A stretch of DNA of 64,000 nt from Xiphias gladius. Taxonomy: Eukaryota; Chordata; Actinopteri; Istiophoriformes; Xiphiidae. The notes beneath the pieces are model-generated. The model was not told the origin of the DNA. It was given only the letters and a program-made list of their open reading frames with translations, and searched no databases. The translations under genes were made by a program, and so were the position numbers. Location: positions 23,317,501-23,381,500 of the forward strand of contig NC_053415.1 in NCBI RefSeq assembly GCF_016859285.1. The letters run 5' to 3'. This document shows, one piece after another, positions 37,223-46,274 of this stretch; position 1 is the stretch's first letter, and every line of letters begins with the position of its first letter.

Positions 37223-39844
37223 ACACACACAAATAGACAAAGACACAGACAGACTCATAGCTTCCAGTTTCACATCTCCATCATGTTGACTTTTCAGAAA
37301 GTGAGAAAAACGAGCTTCGTTTCAGTTTGACCTCTGTGCTGTTTTGAGTTTATCCAGTTGGGTTTTAAATGGTTAAGGATACCAAGAGTCAGTGAAGTTT
37401 CTCATACCATATCTGGCATTTTCATATACCAACAGTGATATAAACGCAGACAGAGAACAACAAAAGCTTTGGAAATGCAAATAAATGCATGACAAGTCAT
37501 GTTGGTCAGCTGTTACCGGATAAATTATGACTTTATTTCAGGAAGGAATAGTCTTCTGCTGAATGATTTGTTTTCATTGTGTGTGAAAAACGAGTTAATT
37601 TTAGGAAAATCTAACTGTCCAGGAGCCCTGCACATGACATATATACATAATATTCATACAAATTTATAAATTGGTCCAGTTTTGAGGTAGAGTTAAACAC
37701 CTTTTAAATGTGTCAGAAGAACCGATTCAGATTATGACCAATCTGCTGAATTCAATTGTGTTTATGTGTTTTCTGCAGACAGCAGCAACAGCAGCAACAG
37801 CACTAAAGGAGAACGTCTGAGCGCCAAGATGAGGTCACTTCCTGCCTCCAGTGAGCCGTACGAGGCCAGCAGCCCAAAGGAACTAGGTGAGGAAAACCTA
37901 GTATTTTCTCTCTGTCTCTCTCCTCACCTCTGTAATCAGTGACACGATACTAGCTGTGTCACTGGTTATCCTTTTTATCTGTATCTGGGGTTCCTGGACA
38001 CTTACACAGCAATTCTCATATGTTTACATACTATAGAATCACATAGTCAGACCAGTTTTCACCTACGACAATATTTCCCACAACAAGTAGAGCGAGGGAC
38101 TTTATTTTTTTCAGTCGCTGATGGACCTTGAGAAGACGAACAGTTCTTGCAGTTCTTAACAGCAACAACTAAGAGAGGGAACGGTATTATTTTACTTAAA
38201 GTCCCACTATTTAGCATTTTCAAGCAGTACATAAAGATGTAACAAATGGTTTATAACAGACTATAATGTAGTTGTAAGCTGACGTAAGTGTTTATTAATG
38301 TACTTGTTTACAACAATAACTCTTCCTGTGGGCGCCCCTAAGTGTATGTTGGTGCAAAGCAGATAACGCATGACAATGTAGTAAACCACAGCTGTAATAA
38401 TATAAAACATGTCTTCATATAATTGTTGACGTCTACTGTACATTAATAAACACTTAAAATGTCCCTAAAGCTCCATATTGCAATATCATATTGTATCATA
38501 AACAATTTATTAAATGTTCCTGTACTGCTTATAAATGTAAAAAAGGTGGACTTAAAGTAAAGTGTTGCCAAGACAACTATACAATGCATAATCAGCATAT
38601 ATATATGTATATGTATTTATTTCATATTTAAAAAAATGAAATGGCAAATCCATTTTCTTTTGGCATTGAACTCAAAGATAATCTACTACCTGGAAATTCT
38701 TCATAGACAGATCAAGGCCTCGTTTCCCAAAACTCTTACGAACCTTCTCAAGCTTGAGGCGTATTTCCCAAAAACATTGTAACTGACGACAGTCTTAAAA
38801 ATGACCATAGATCATTTTTGACTCCTTCGCACTCGTAGGAGACAAGTAACATCTCAAGAAGCTCTGGAGGAACCGAAGGCTACGTTTTTATTTAGGCTTT
38901 TTGTTTTTGTTCATTTATAAGTCTATACTTTTATCATAAACACTAATGTTCTTTGTTAAGTGATGTTTGATGTAAAATGAGCGATGATGCTTAAATTAAA
39001 AAAAAAATCAGAAAATGAAACTAAACTGAAACACACACATAAATCTAACAACTGATTTGCAGATTCTGTTGAGATAGTCCTCCTTATGTCCTGTGTAATA
39101 TATTATGACGTTATCTGAGGTTCTCTATCTTCTCTTTTCTTTGGAAGGATGCATGTTTAACATGTAGCACAACTTACAGACAGTTAGACAAGCAGTGTTA
39201 CCTAATCATCCGCATCATCTTCAGCACAACAGACAGGCGACTTGAAAAAGGTCTTAACAGCATGCACATGCACTTGTACTTGAGTAGTTACATTTTCTGC
39301 TACTTATACTTACATCAACTCCACTACATTTCCAAGGGCAATCTTATACTTTTTACTCCACTACATTTCTTTAACAGCTAGGATTACTAGTTACTTTACT
39401 TTACTGGACTAACATTTTAGATACAAACATATAATCAGCTTATAAATTATGATGAATTGTTATAAATTAAACCCCCCAACAGTACATAAAGTAGTTCATA
39501 TTAGCTCCACCTTGACCAACTTCCAACTGAGTATTTTTATAGTATGGTATTTCTACTTTTAATTTTAATTTGAAAACTTTCTTTCAGTGCTAGTTTGGAA
39601 AACATGTAGAAATTTGCGTTGTGTTTTTAGAAACGCGCCTAACTTCTAAGATTGATGGTTATTGGGAAATAAGGCCCAGGGTGTTTCACAATGAGTAAAT
39701 CTTCTGTTCCTCTTGTGTGCAGACGCGTCCTATGTGGACCCCCTGGGACCTCAGATGGAGAGACCAAAGACGGGAGCCAAGAAGCGCGTGGAGGACGACG
39801 ACTTTGCGGATGAAGAGCTGGGAGACGACCTGCTGCCGGAGTAG
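16759..39844 (+). CDS. IFT88: Intraflagellar transport protein 88 (Polaris/Tg737), complete, 24 constitutive coding exons
   Basis: IFT88 is a TPR subunit of the IFT-B core that carries cargo along cilia. Exons: 16759-16839, 17074-17136, 17304-17363, 18932-18985, 19326-19389, 19740-19809, 20212-20302, 20749-20853, 21751-21853, 22430-22776, 23378-23448, 23677-23763, 24554-24653, 26388-26474, 26699-26885, 27244-27352, 27546-27696, 27880-27995, 28388-28440, 28730-28795, 28910-29016, 31733-31796, 37779-37886 and 39723-39844. All have GT-AG borders and compatible phases. They give 821 codons; human isoforms are about 824-833. Landmarks: N-terminal DLYSGYNDYNP; a charged helix (EEKIKILEKKVNDLIEES, near 132-160); TPR units from about 196 to 700 (NPAALINKGNTVFA, ALDCFLKLHAILRNSA, PTDPQALAKLGELHD); an Arg/Gly/Ser-rich linker (about 725-780); and an acidic tail ending DDFADEELGDDLLPE. 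Three further in-phase exons in intron 22 are listed separately. The start matches the human MQNVHLA region (here MENVHLALEEEDLYSG). Confidence 0.97.
17159..17224. repeat. (GT)n-(GA)n microsatellite beside the IFT88 exon 2 donor
   Basis: About 40 bp of GT followed by GA-rich sequence, starting about 22 bases after the exon 2 donor at 17137. In the pre-mRNA it is a UG repeat. Confidence 0.95.
17573..17830 (+). repeat. Dispersed teleost repeat in IFT88 intron 3
   Basis: Contains TTTATATAGTGCCAAAACA, AAGGCACTTTACAGA, GAGGAAAAACTCCCTTTTAA and GGCCAGCCATCTGCCTCGAC in that order. I recognise this word order from a very common interspersed repeat of fish genomes. I cannot assign its class with certainty. 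Confidence 0.65.
18414..18448. repeat. (AT)n microsatellite
   Basis: About 35 bp of alternating AT in IFT88 intron 3, directly before the repeat copy at 18451. Confidence 0.9.
18451..18800 (-). repeat. Dispersed repeat, GATTAATC family, near complete
   Basis: Opens with GATTGGTTGAATAATTGATT, contains TGGTTCCAGCTTCTCAAAAG and GGACTGTTGGTTGAATAAAA, and ends GATCGTTAGTTGCAGCCCTA. Aligns by eye with 47365-47590. Orientation is minus if AGGGCTGCAAC is taken as the element start. Confidence 0.75.
22809..22837. repeat. Perfect 13-bp-arm hairpin 32 nt after the IFT88 exon 10 donor
   Basis: CAAATATGCTTTG, loop GTG, then the exact reverse complement. The donor is at 22777. Confidence 0.8.
24654..26387 (+). 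other. IFT88 intron 13, no exon seen
   Basis: About 1.7 kb, AT-rich, with short T runs and a small GT repeat near 25939-25956. Nothing coding was recognised. Confidence 0.7.
26993..27075 (+). repeat. Dispersed repeat shared with the XPO4 intron
   Basis: TTTAACAATGAGTTGAAACT, AAAGCTCTGTAAAGCTGAGG and GCTGCAGATTCAGGTG match the order and wording of 60631-60700 with few changes. Lies in IFT88 intron 15. Class unknown. Confidence 0.65.
28115..28144. repeat. Perfect 12-bp-arm inverted repeat in IFT88 intron 18
   Basis: AGATTAAATAAG, a 6-base loop, then its exact reverse complement. AT-rich; may be a repeat remnant or chance. Confidence 0.7.
29017..31732 (+). other. IFT88 intron 21, no exon seen
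   Basis: About 2.7 kb of AT-rich intron. A 98-codon open frame at 30769-31065 has no recognisable domain or splice context and is treated as chance. Confidence 0.7.
32260..32340. repeat. (CA)n microsatellite
   Basis: About 80 bp, uninterrupted, in IFT88 intron 22 about 135 bp before cassette exon A. Confidence 0.97.
32476..32523 (+). CDS. IFT88: Candidate IFT88 cassette exon A (48 nt)
   Basis: Preceded by a pyrimidine-rich stretch ending CATTAG and followed by GTATAC. Begins and ends in phase 1, matching exon 22 and exon 23, so it can be included or skipped without frame change. Open in frame; adds GISTPVFTSPKKASIM. Human IFT88, as I recall it, has no matching segment here. Confidence 0.6.
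33700..33723 (+). CDS. IFT88: Candidate IFT88 microexon B (24 nt)
   Basis: Acceptor TTTCCTAAG with an upstream pyrimidine tract, donor GTGAGA. Phase 1 at both ends; adds GISEDVKA. At 24 nt it would be a microexon, a class often under tissue-specific control. The case rests on splice signals, phase and its neighbours A and C. Confidence 0.55.
33914..33964 (+). CDS. IFT88: Candidate IFT88 cassette exon C (51 nt)
   Basis: Strong acceptor (long pyrimidine tract, TGCCCAG) and strong donor GTATGT. Phase 1 at both ends; adds VSQSESKQLSPLLDSGR, Ser-rich like the flanking constitutive tail (DSSNSSNSTKGERLSAKMR). The best supported of the three by splice signals. Confidence 0.65.
36120..36300. repeat. 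Fragment of the 38190-38570 MITE family
   Basis: Contains CATAAACACTTCAAATGTCC, TTATAGCTGCTTACAACTAC and AAGCCATTTATTAAATC, matching one arm of the element at 38190-38570. The opposite arm is not clear. Confidence 0.6.
37161..37230. repeat. (CA)n microsatellite
   Basis: About 70 bp with one GAC interruption, preceded by a CT-rich stretch, in IFT88 intron 22. Confidence 0.95.
38190..38570. mobile_element. MITE-like element with about 110-bp inverted arms
   Basis: The two ends are inverted copies: left TTACTTAAAGTCC, right GGACTTAAAGTAAAGTG. Inside, AAGTGTTTATTAATGTAC (38286-38303) recurs as its exact reverse complement at 38438-38455. The arms also share AAGCAGTAC. No coding capacity, so non-autonomous. 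Relatives lie at 36120-36300 and 46627-46770. Lies in IFT88 intron 23. Confidence 0.75.
39266..39560. repeat. Fragment of the CAGTGGTGGAA-type fish repeat
   Basis: CTTGTACTTGAGTAGTTACA, ACTTTTTACTCCACTACATT and CAACAGTACATAAAGTAGTT are, in inverted orientation, the same words seen in the outer element at 48164-48990. Lies about 160 bp before the last IFT88 exon. Confidence 0.65.
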
Positions 39845-40620
39845 CTGGCTCCACCCTCTGCCTCACCTGCCGCTGAGTCTGATTGAACATTTTCTCCTTT
39901 GTTACCTTTTGAAAGGCAAGAGCACAAAGCTTCACTGCACAACCAAACATTCTAAATTCTGCTCTTGAGCAGAAAACGTAAACGTTAGGGGATAAAGACT
40001 TTGTTTGTCATGGGCATCAATGAGGTTTCAGTGACTCTGTTCCTCCACTGCCGTTTCCATCGGCAGTCCAGGAGTCGGATATCTTTACCTCTGTCAGACT
40101 GATCAACTTTGCCTTACCTGTGGTTATAGGTGTTGACTTTTAATTTGAACATGCTTGCATTCACTTTTGAATAAGTGTGTAGAAATTAGAGACATTTTTT
40201 GGACACGCTGTTCCTCCCAAGACTGAGTTGGCTGTGAATCCTGTGCAGTTCACCCGGTATGGATGAGAACACTCGCCAAAAACTGATAAGGTTGAAAGTC
40301 TGCATATTTACCCCATCGTCACCTTTTCATTTCGAATCCAGTGTTGGAGCTCAGAGCCAAAGCCATGAAAAACATATCGGTGTCCTAATATCATTTGACT
40401 GCACTGTATGTCTCCGTGTGAGAGCCTGGGAAACTTCTGGAAAATCCATCAACACAATATACCAGACTTACGTAATACATCCATTGCAGGCCCTGTGTCG
40501 TTGCTTTTTGCATTTTATACCTACTCCGAAACTGCTTATTTGTAGCACACTATTTATTTTTTGTTCTTTGTTCATTTCTTTGTTGGTCGTTATATGTAAA
40601 ATAAAAGATCAAATGTTTTA
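39845..40620 (+). other. IFT88: IFT88 3' UTR (inferred)
   Basis: Runs from the stop codon to about 15-20 bases past a canonical AATAAA at 40600-40605, the first convincing polyadenylation signal downstream. A 138-codon open frame here (40259-40675) is unrelated to known proteins and treated as chance. Confidence 0.65.
40600..40605 (+). terminator. IFT88: Polyadenylation signal of IFT88
   Basis: AATAAA about 755 bp after the stop codon; a T/GT-containing stretch follows. Confidence 0.6.
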
Positions 40621-41668
40621 TATATTCAAGAAAAAGATTGAGCGGTTTCATTCGAGCACAGTAACATTCGGATAAAGCACAAACTATGTGGTCTGTGAGT
40701 TTCTGTAGTAAAGAAAGCCCACCGACAATCTCAGTTACTAATGTGACGTTGTCCTCGGCCAGGCGGCAGATTAAACCGAGGATTTAGTGGAGAGTAAACT
40801 GTACTGAATTAAGCTTTTCATAAGTAAAATACACATATAATTTAAAGCCTTTGCCTCACATGAATCTTAATGACATGAATACACAGTACACATCATACAG
40901 TGGGAATGGAGATAAAAAAAAAATGATGCATATCTATTTGTGGTTGTTCAGTCTTTGCATTTCTGTATGAAACCAGAGTTCACACAAGAGGCTGGACATG
41001 GCTGGATCCAGTTTATCTTTAAGTGAAGCTAGACTCTGGAGTGACGCCAGGATCCAGCAGCAGAGCGCACAACGCCAGCAGGCTGGACTTCCCTGTCCCG
41101 AAAGGAGCTGCTCTCATGAAGGCTGGGCTCGTTTTATACCGGGGTTCAAGACGGAACTTTTTTTCTAGTACTTCAGTTTGGCTCAGAGTTTGTTCTGGAT
41201 GGTGGATCGCACTGTTCCCGCGCGTACAAACGCTTGCATTGGATTTTACGCACTCGTCGCTGGAGAAAAGCAACAGGAAAAAGGTTCTCGGTGGCATTTT
41301 CTGGCCCTGAGCAGAAAGCTGAAGGAGTAAAGCTCCCAACGCGGTAATCATTTTCTAATTGCGAGGCAATTATTACTCCTGGCGACGCGCGGTGCCAAAA
41401 TGTTTCCGCAGTTTCCCTGGCGGCGCGCCTGTGCCTCGGTTTCCCCGCCAGGACTGTGGACTGTTTCCCTGCCGCTCGCTTTACAGCGCTTCCAGCGTTT
41501 CACTGGACTATAACAGAGGGAGGTAGCCTGTTCACGGTACAAGCCGGCTCGTTAACAGAGGCCTCTCGTCTTTAGATAATCTACTTGTCATCTTTTAAGA
41601 AAGGCAGGGAAACCTTTTTCCAGTAGATACGCGTCCTAGCACAACAGCGTACCGAGAAGCGCACAGCG
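40621..41668 (+). promoter_or_regulatory. IFT88-IL17D intergenic region; IL17D promoter and 5' UTR
   Basis: GC and CpG content rise from about 41030 towards the IL17D ATG. GTTTTATACC near 41131 resembles a TATA element, but the start site cannot be fixed. Open frames on either strand have no recognisable domain. Confidence 0.5.
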
Positions 41669-43650
41669 ATGCCGCGTCGGATCCGCGTCCTGCTGCTGCT
41701 GCTGCTGCTGCTGCACCTGGCTGTGTTGCTCCTCGGCCGGCCGGCCGGGGCGAGGCGCGTACGAAAGAAGGCCACCAGGGCCCGGTCTTGCCTGGACCTG
41801 CCCGAGGAGATCTTGGAGCAGATGTTCGGGCGGCTCTCGGTCGGAGTGATGAGCGCTTTTCATCACGCCCTGGAGCTGGAGCCGCAGGACAAACTGAACC
41901 TGACCTGCCCAACCACCGCGCGGTCCCCGACCGACAGCAAGACCCACCTCCCGGTCAACCTGCTCAGCATCTCCCCCTGGGCCTACAGGTGAGAGCAGGT
42001 GGAGCAGAAAGCGAATAGCGTTTCAACATTATGTGCTGCTAATGCTGGTAAAATATTCATTTCACGCAGTCATTAGTGTGTAAGCCTGCTAAGTTTTTTT
42101 CTGAATACTCATAAAATGAAAATTTTCAGTTTGCACTGTGATCAATTCTTATCTCGGGTCTATAGATTATTTGTATTCAAAAAAGTCAAACACCAGCCTC
42201 ACTGTTTTTATTAAAAAAGAAAAGGAAAAAAAGGGAGAATATCAAGGTTCCAATTTATACTCCACTCATTCAACAAAACCTTCACCATATGCTATTTTGT
42301 CATGAAAACGCTTCCATAACTGGTTCAGGTGTGGATACACAAATAATCTGGTGTTATTATTAATAACAGTGTTAAGTGTGTATTTCAACTTCCACTGGCA
42401 GAATTACTGGCGCAGAACTGAGTTTTTAACTTCCTCCAAGGTTATTCTAACATTTTCAGGTCAACTCGAAAAGCCTCCTTATCAGATCAGCTTTGTGAGT
42501 GACAGGCCTCTGAAATCCAAATATCTTACAGCCCCAAGCCGTAGCAGCGCCTGAACACCACCAACATCCGAAATGTCGCTTTGTGTATGAAGTCACAAAT
42601 GGGGGTTTCGCTAAGTGGGAGGATTTAATACAAGTTTTAATGGGTCTCTATTTCAAAATGTACAAATGATGACAACAGGAAATATTCAAATTTTCCTCTC
42701 AATTCAAAATATAAAGTACACTAGAAATAAATGATTTTATCACACACCAAAAAAAAAATCTTGAAAATCTATATAAGAACTGTTCATTTTTACAAAGGCT
42801 GTGACAGAAACATCACAGGATCATTTAAGAAGGTTTACACCAAAGACAAAACTATAATCTATTCTTACGGTCGTACGCAAATCCCTGTAACAATGTCCTT
42901 TGTGTGTAAATACATTTTTTGGCCAGACGCCAGGTTATATGAGCACATAGTGTGTGTGTGCAATATAATTTTGGTATATTTTGGTAGAATATTCTAAATT
43001 CAATTTATTAAGAACATGTTGCGCCTTTTTTTTTTTTTTGGTATCCCATCAGTTTCATTGTTCTGTGTGGCCTTCAGTTTGCCTCTCCTGGCCTCTAGTG
43101 CTCCTCACGCTCTGGTCAGTGACGCCTCTGATTTGAAGTAACACACTGACTTTGTGCTCAGCAGCCAGGGACAAGATTCATGTCAGTCACCACATGAGAA
43201 ACAACACTGTGTGACAACTGAAGGTGGCTGAGTTGAACAGAAAGTTGGAATCGCACAATACAATGTTTTCTTACAAAAGCTTTGCAGACCTAGTTTATAA
43301 TGTTCACGTGTCGAATTCATCTTTGCAGGATCTCGTACAACCCGACCAGGTATCCCCGCTACATCCCCGAGGCTTACTGCCTGTGTAAAGGCTGCCTGAT
43401 CGGACCGTACGGTGAGGAGAGCGACCGGCACCGCAGCACTCCGGTCTACGCTCCCTCCGTCGTCCTGAGGAGGACGGGCTCCTGCGTCGGCGGCCGCCAC
43501 TCCTACGCCGAGATCTACGTCTCCGTCGCCGTGGGATGCACCTGTGTGCCGCTGCTGGAGAAAGAGCGGGACGACCGCAACCGCAACCAGAGCCTGGAGA
43601 GAGCACAGCCCAAAGCCGGACAGCACATGTCTGCAGGCAAGAAAGTGTGA
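41669..43650 (+). CDS. IL17D: Interleukin-17D, two coding exons, complete
   Basis: IL17D is a secreted cystine-knot cytokine of the IL-17 family. Exons 41669-41988 and 43329-43650 join within an Arg codon (AG/G) and give 213 codons; human IL17D is 202. A basic N-terminus (MPRRIRV) and a Leu-rich core with eight consecutive CTG codons form a signal peptide, with cleavage likely after about residue 27. Family hallmarks: CLDLPEEILEQMFGRL, VMSAFHHALEL, SISPWAYRISYNPTRYPRY, the YCLCKGCLIGPYGEE cysteine cluster, VYAPSVVLRRTGSC and VGCTCVP. N-glycosylation sequons are NLT (residue 77) and NQS near the C-terminus. The intron (1340 bp) holds nothing coding. The C-terminal tail after CVP is variable in the family and ends AGKKV here. 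Confidence 0.96.
41692..41715 (+). repeat. IL17D: (CTG)8 within the IL17D signal peptide
   Basis: Eight uninterrupted CTG codons encode the hydrophobic core of the signal peptide. Confidence 0.95.
41989..43328 (+). other. IL17D: IL17D intron
   Basis: AT-rich, with a T run near 43027-43039. No exon or clear repeat family was recognised. Confidence 0.7.
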
Positions 43651-44255
43651 GGGAAGCAGGGCAGGGGTGCTCCAGATGAGTTTTTCTACACCGGGTCCAC
43701 ATTTGCTGGTTTCTTTTTCTTCCACTGGCACTGCAAAATATGTAGATGCAACGATTACACATGCAAAGCAGGAGCACCTGTAACAGTCCCTAAACTAGTG
43801 CACGCTGAATATTTGGACGATACAGGGTTTGATTTACATTTCTGTCCATCCGTGGTAAACTCCCGAAATGTTTTTACGTCTGGAAAGAAATGGGGGGCTT
43901 CATTTGATCCACTTTCATTCTTGGCTTGATTTGACCTCGATTTGGACTGAAACCTGGAATTGACTCTGACTTGGCAAAGCTGCCCTGGCCACAGTTGTGC
44001 GAGGATACAAAATACGAGTACAGCAAACTGCACCTGTTGAATTGGATGGACTGGAGAGAAGGGGCCTAAAATGATGACAGTTGAAGGGTCGGTTCAGCCA
44101 AAGTACAGAGAGCATATCTCACTTACCTCTCAGATAGTTTTGCGTTTCATTTGCTGAGGTTTTGAGAAATTCGTCTGTGAGATTTCCGCACCACAAACAA
44201 GGTGACTTTTTTGTTGCATTGGGGTGGAGGCAGAAATCTCAAGAGACCTTGACCC

Positions 44256-44261
44256 AATAAA
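44256..44261 (+). terminator. IL17D: Candidate polyadenylation signal of IL17D
   Basis: AATAAA about 600 bp after the stop; a second AATAAA lies at 44298-44303. Which is used cannot be told. Confidence 0.45.
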
Positions 44262-44303
44262 ACCATAAAACTATCTGCATTACAGGACACAACTGGAAAT
44301 AAA

Positions 44304-45990
44304 TGAGAATATGTTTATTTGTAAATCGGGTGGATCAACCCTTTGAAAATTAAACAAACAAATACCATCCTATGAAATAAAAGTCCGCATTATAATCAAT
44401 GGCCTGATCAACCGCAAATTGTGCACCAGGGGGAACCTGGGAATACACACTTTAATAACATCATCAAAACAATACAATATCATATATGTAATATGTGTTT
44501 CCACAAAAAACAAAAAAAAACAAAAACACACAATCCAGTGATTCTTGAGAACTGGGACGAAACATGTTCTACACATAAACAGATGTATTTTGATGAAAAA
44601 TGAAAATAATCTCAACTATAAAAGTGAGCAGTGGATTTTAATGAGACACCTTCACATTTTATTTTGAATTATATTCACATATTATGATTGTCAGCATTGT
44701 ACCAAAAGAAAAGAAAAAAAAAACCCACCTTGTCCAGAACCTAATTTCATAATTTTCAAAACAAAAACTGCTTGACCCTTGTTTTTTTTAAAGACAGTTT
44801 GTCCTATTAAATAATCACTTATTTCAATGATCTTATCTCTTGGATGTTGAATACGAATGAAGATCATGTATAAAAATCTACAAGGAAGCTACAGAAAGTG
44901 GCATTAAATGCCCTGTGATCAATTTTAAGACAGGTATGGTTGAGATGGTTCGGGTGAATAACATCATGTTTTAAATTAACTCACATTCTTTGGTTGCCGA
45001 GTGTTGACAGAAAGCGTGTTGACCTAATACTGATCTGAAAACTGTAATTAACTTAAAATATTAAAACTGGGAAGTTGTTCCAAAACATTCAGTTCACTCC
45101 ATTTAAAACCTGCTTTGTCCCACCTCTCCAGACTCAGTGAATCAGAGTTTGGCAGTCGTTAGTGACGTTTCTGGACGATAAGTTCATCAGTTTGCAAAGA
45201 GTGAGCTCGCCTCTCACAGTTACTGTACAACAGAAATCAAGCACTGGGTTATTTCCCAGTCTCATTTTGCGTTTTCAGGGTCCAGGAACTGGTTCCATGT
45301 TTGTTCTATGGCAGTGGTTTCTCAGCCGGTGAGATCATGTACTCATTAAAGGTGGCGAGAAAATAAACATCTACTATAAACAACATTAACTTTCCTTTAA
45401 AAAAAAAAAAAAAAAAAAAAAGTTCTTCCTACTCTTCTTGCTAAATACCGAGCGGTTGGTGTTTCTCTGCTTCTTCTGATGAGGAGGTTTATTCTCTGGA
45501 GGCATGGGGAGCGATAAATCTGGTCAAGGACTCAAGTTAAAGTTGAGTCCCCCACACACACTCTTCATCTCCTTTGACTCTCATTAGCTCTTCCTGTTGC
45601 TGGTTTGTTCAGCAACAGAAATGTGTCGGTCAGTGATGCTAACCGACACATTGGGTGGGAGTAGAGACGGATCACGCCCGAACCGGGTCATACGTGATCC
45701 CTGCCGGTTCAGCGAAAGGAATAATCAGAGGTCGTGGCCCATAGTCCGAACAAGGTGTCACGGGGCTGCGGTTAAGGTGGATACACATGTTTTTTATCGG
45801 TCATACTCCACACAATGAGTAAACTGATCTTGATCTGTCAAATTGGTGGAGCTCTCCTTTAATTGATTCATATAAAATAATCAACAAAATGTCAGAAAAG
45901 AGTGAAACTTGCCTATCACACGTCCCCAGAGCCCAAGGTGGCGTCTTTCAAATGGCTTGCTTTGTCGGAACAGCATCCAAAACTGAAAGA
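44304..45990. other. IL17D-EEF1AKMT1 convergent intergenic region
   Basis: AT-rich, with an A run at about 45399-45420 and a structured stretch at 45621-45720. No gene was recognised. A short CAGTGGTTTCTCAGCC near 45311 resembles a hAT terminal repeat, but I see no partner. Confidence 0.6.
45621..45700. other. Two adjacent strong hairpins, unknown
   Basis: ATGTGTCGGT (45621-45630) pairs with ACCGACACAT (45642-45651). Next, GGATCACG (45669-45676) pairs with CGTGATCC (45693-45700), with an inner CCCG/CGGG stem around AAC. GC- and CpG-richer than its surroundings. May be a folded RNA, part of a repeat, or chance. Confidence 0.5.
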
Positions 45991-45992
45991 TA

Positions 45993-45998
45993 TTTAAT
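45993..45998 (-). terminator. EEF1AKMT1: Candidate polyadenylation signal of EEF1AKMT1
   Basis: ATTAAA on the minus strand, 277 bp past the stop codon; another ATTAAA lies at 45858-45863. No AATAAA is closer. Weak evidence. Confidence 0.3.
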
Positions 45999-46082
45999 TT
46001 GCAATGATATAAATCACAGAAAATCAGCAAAACCTGACATTAGAGAGGCTGAAATCACTAAATACTTAGTGTTTTTGCTTGA

Positions 46083-46138
46083 TTACCGACTTACAGTACA
46101 CTGTAAGTCGGTAAACTATCTCCCCCCCCCCCCCCCCC
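46083..46138. repeat. Perfect 32-nt inverted repeat followed by C17
   Basis: 15-bp arms (TTACCGACTTACAGT and its reverse complement) around AC at 46083-46114, then seven bases, then 17 C (46122-46138). Lies 137-192 bp downstream of the EEF1AKMT1 stop codon and so probably in its 3' UTR, where it would read G17 then hairpin. Confidence 0.9.
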
Positions 46139-46274
46139 ACAAGCCCAAGTGCATTTGTCACTGTTAAGTATTAATCATAGTTGTGAAATGTCTGTGTGAT
46201 GTCCTCCGTCCATCGGGGTCCTGCTGTCTCCGCTCCGAACGGTCAAGATATCGATCCGACGGGGGTTCGACTCC

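Larger units (their letters stand above)
31797..37778 (+). other. IFT88 intron 22 (6 kb), holding cassette exons and repeats
   Basis: The largest IFT88 intron. It contains the three candidate cassette exons (32476-33964), CA microsatellites at 32260-32340 and 37161-37230, and a fragment of a MITE family at 36120-36300. Between 34000 and 36100 I see no further exon with compatible phase and good splice sites. Confidence 0.7.

Noticed and set aside
40259-40675. 138-codon open frame after IFT88
   Set aside because: Falls in the IFT88 3' UTR across the AATAAA signal; composition is AT-rich and no family is recognised.
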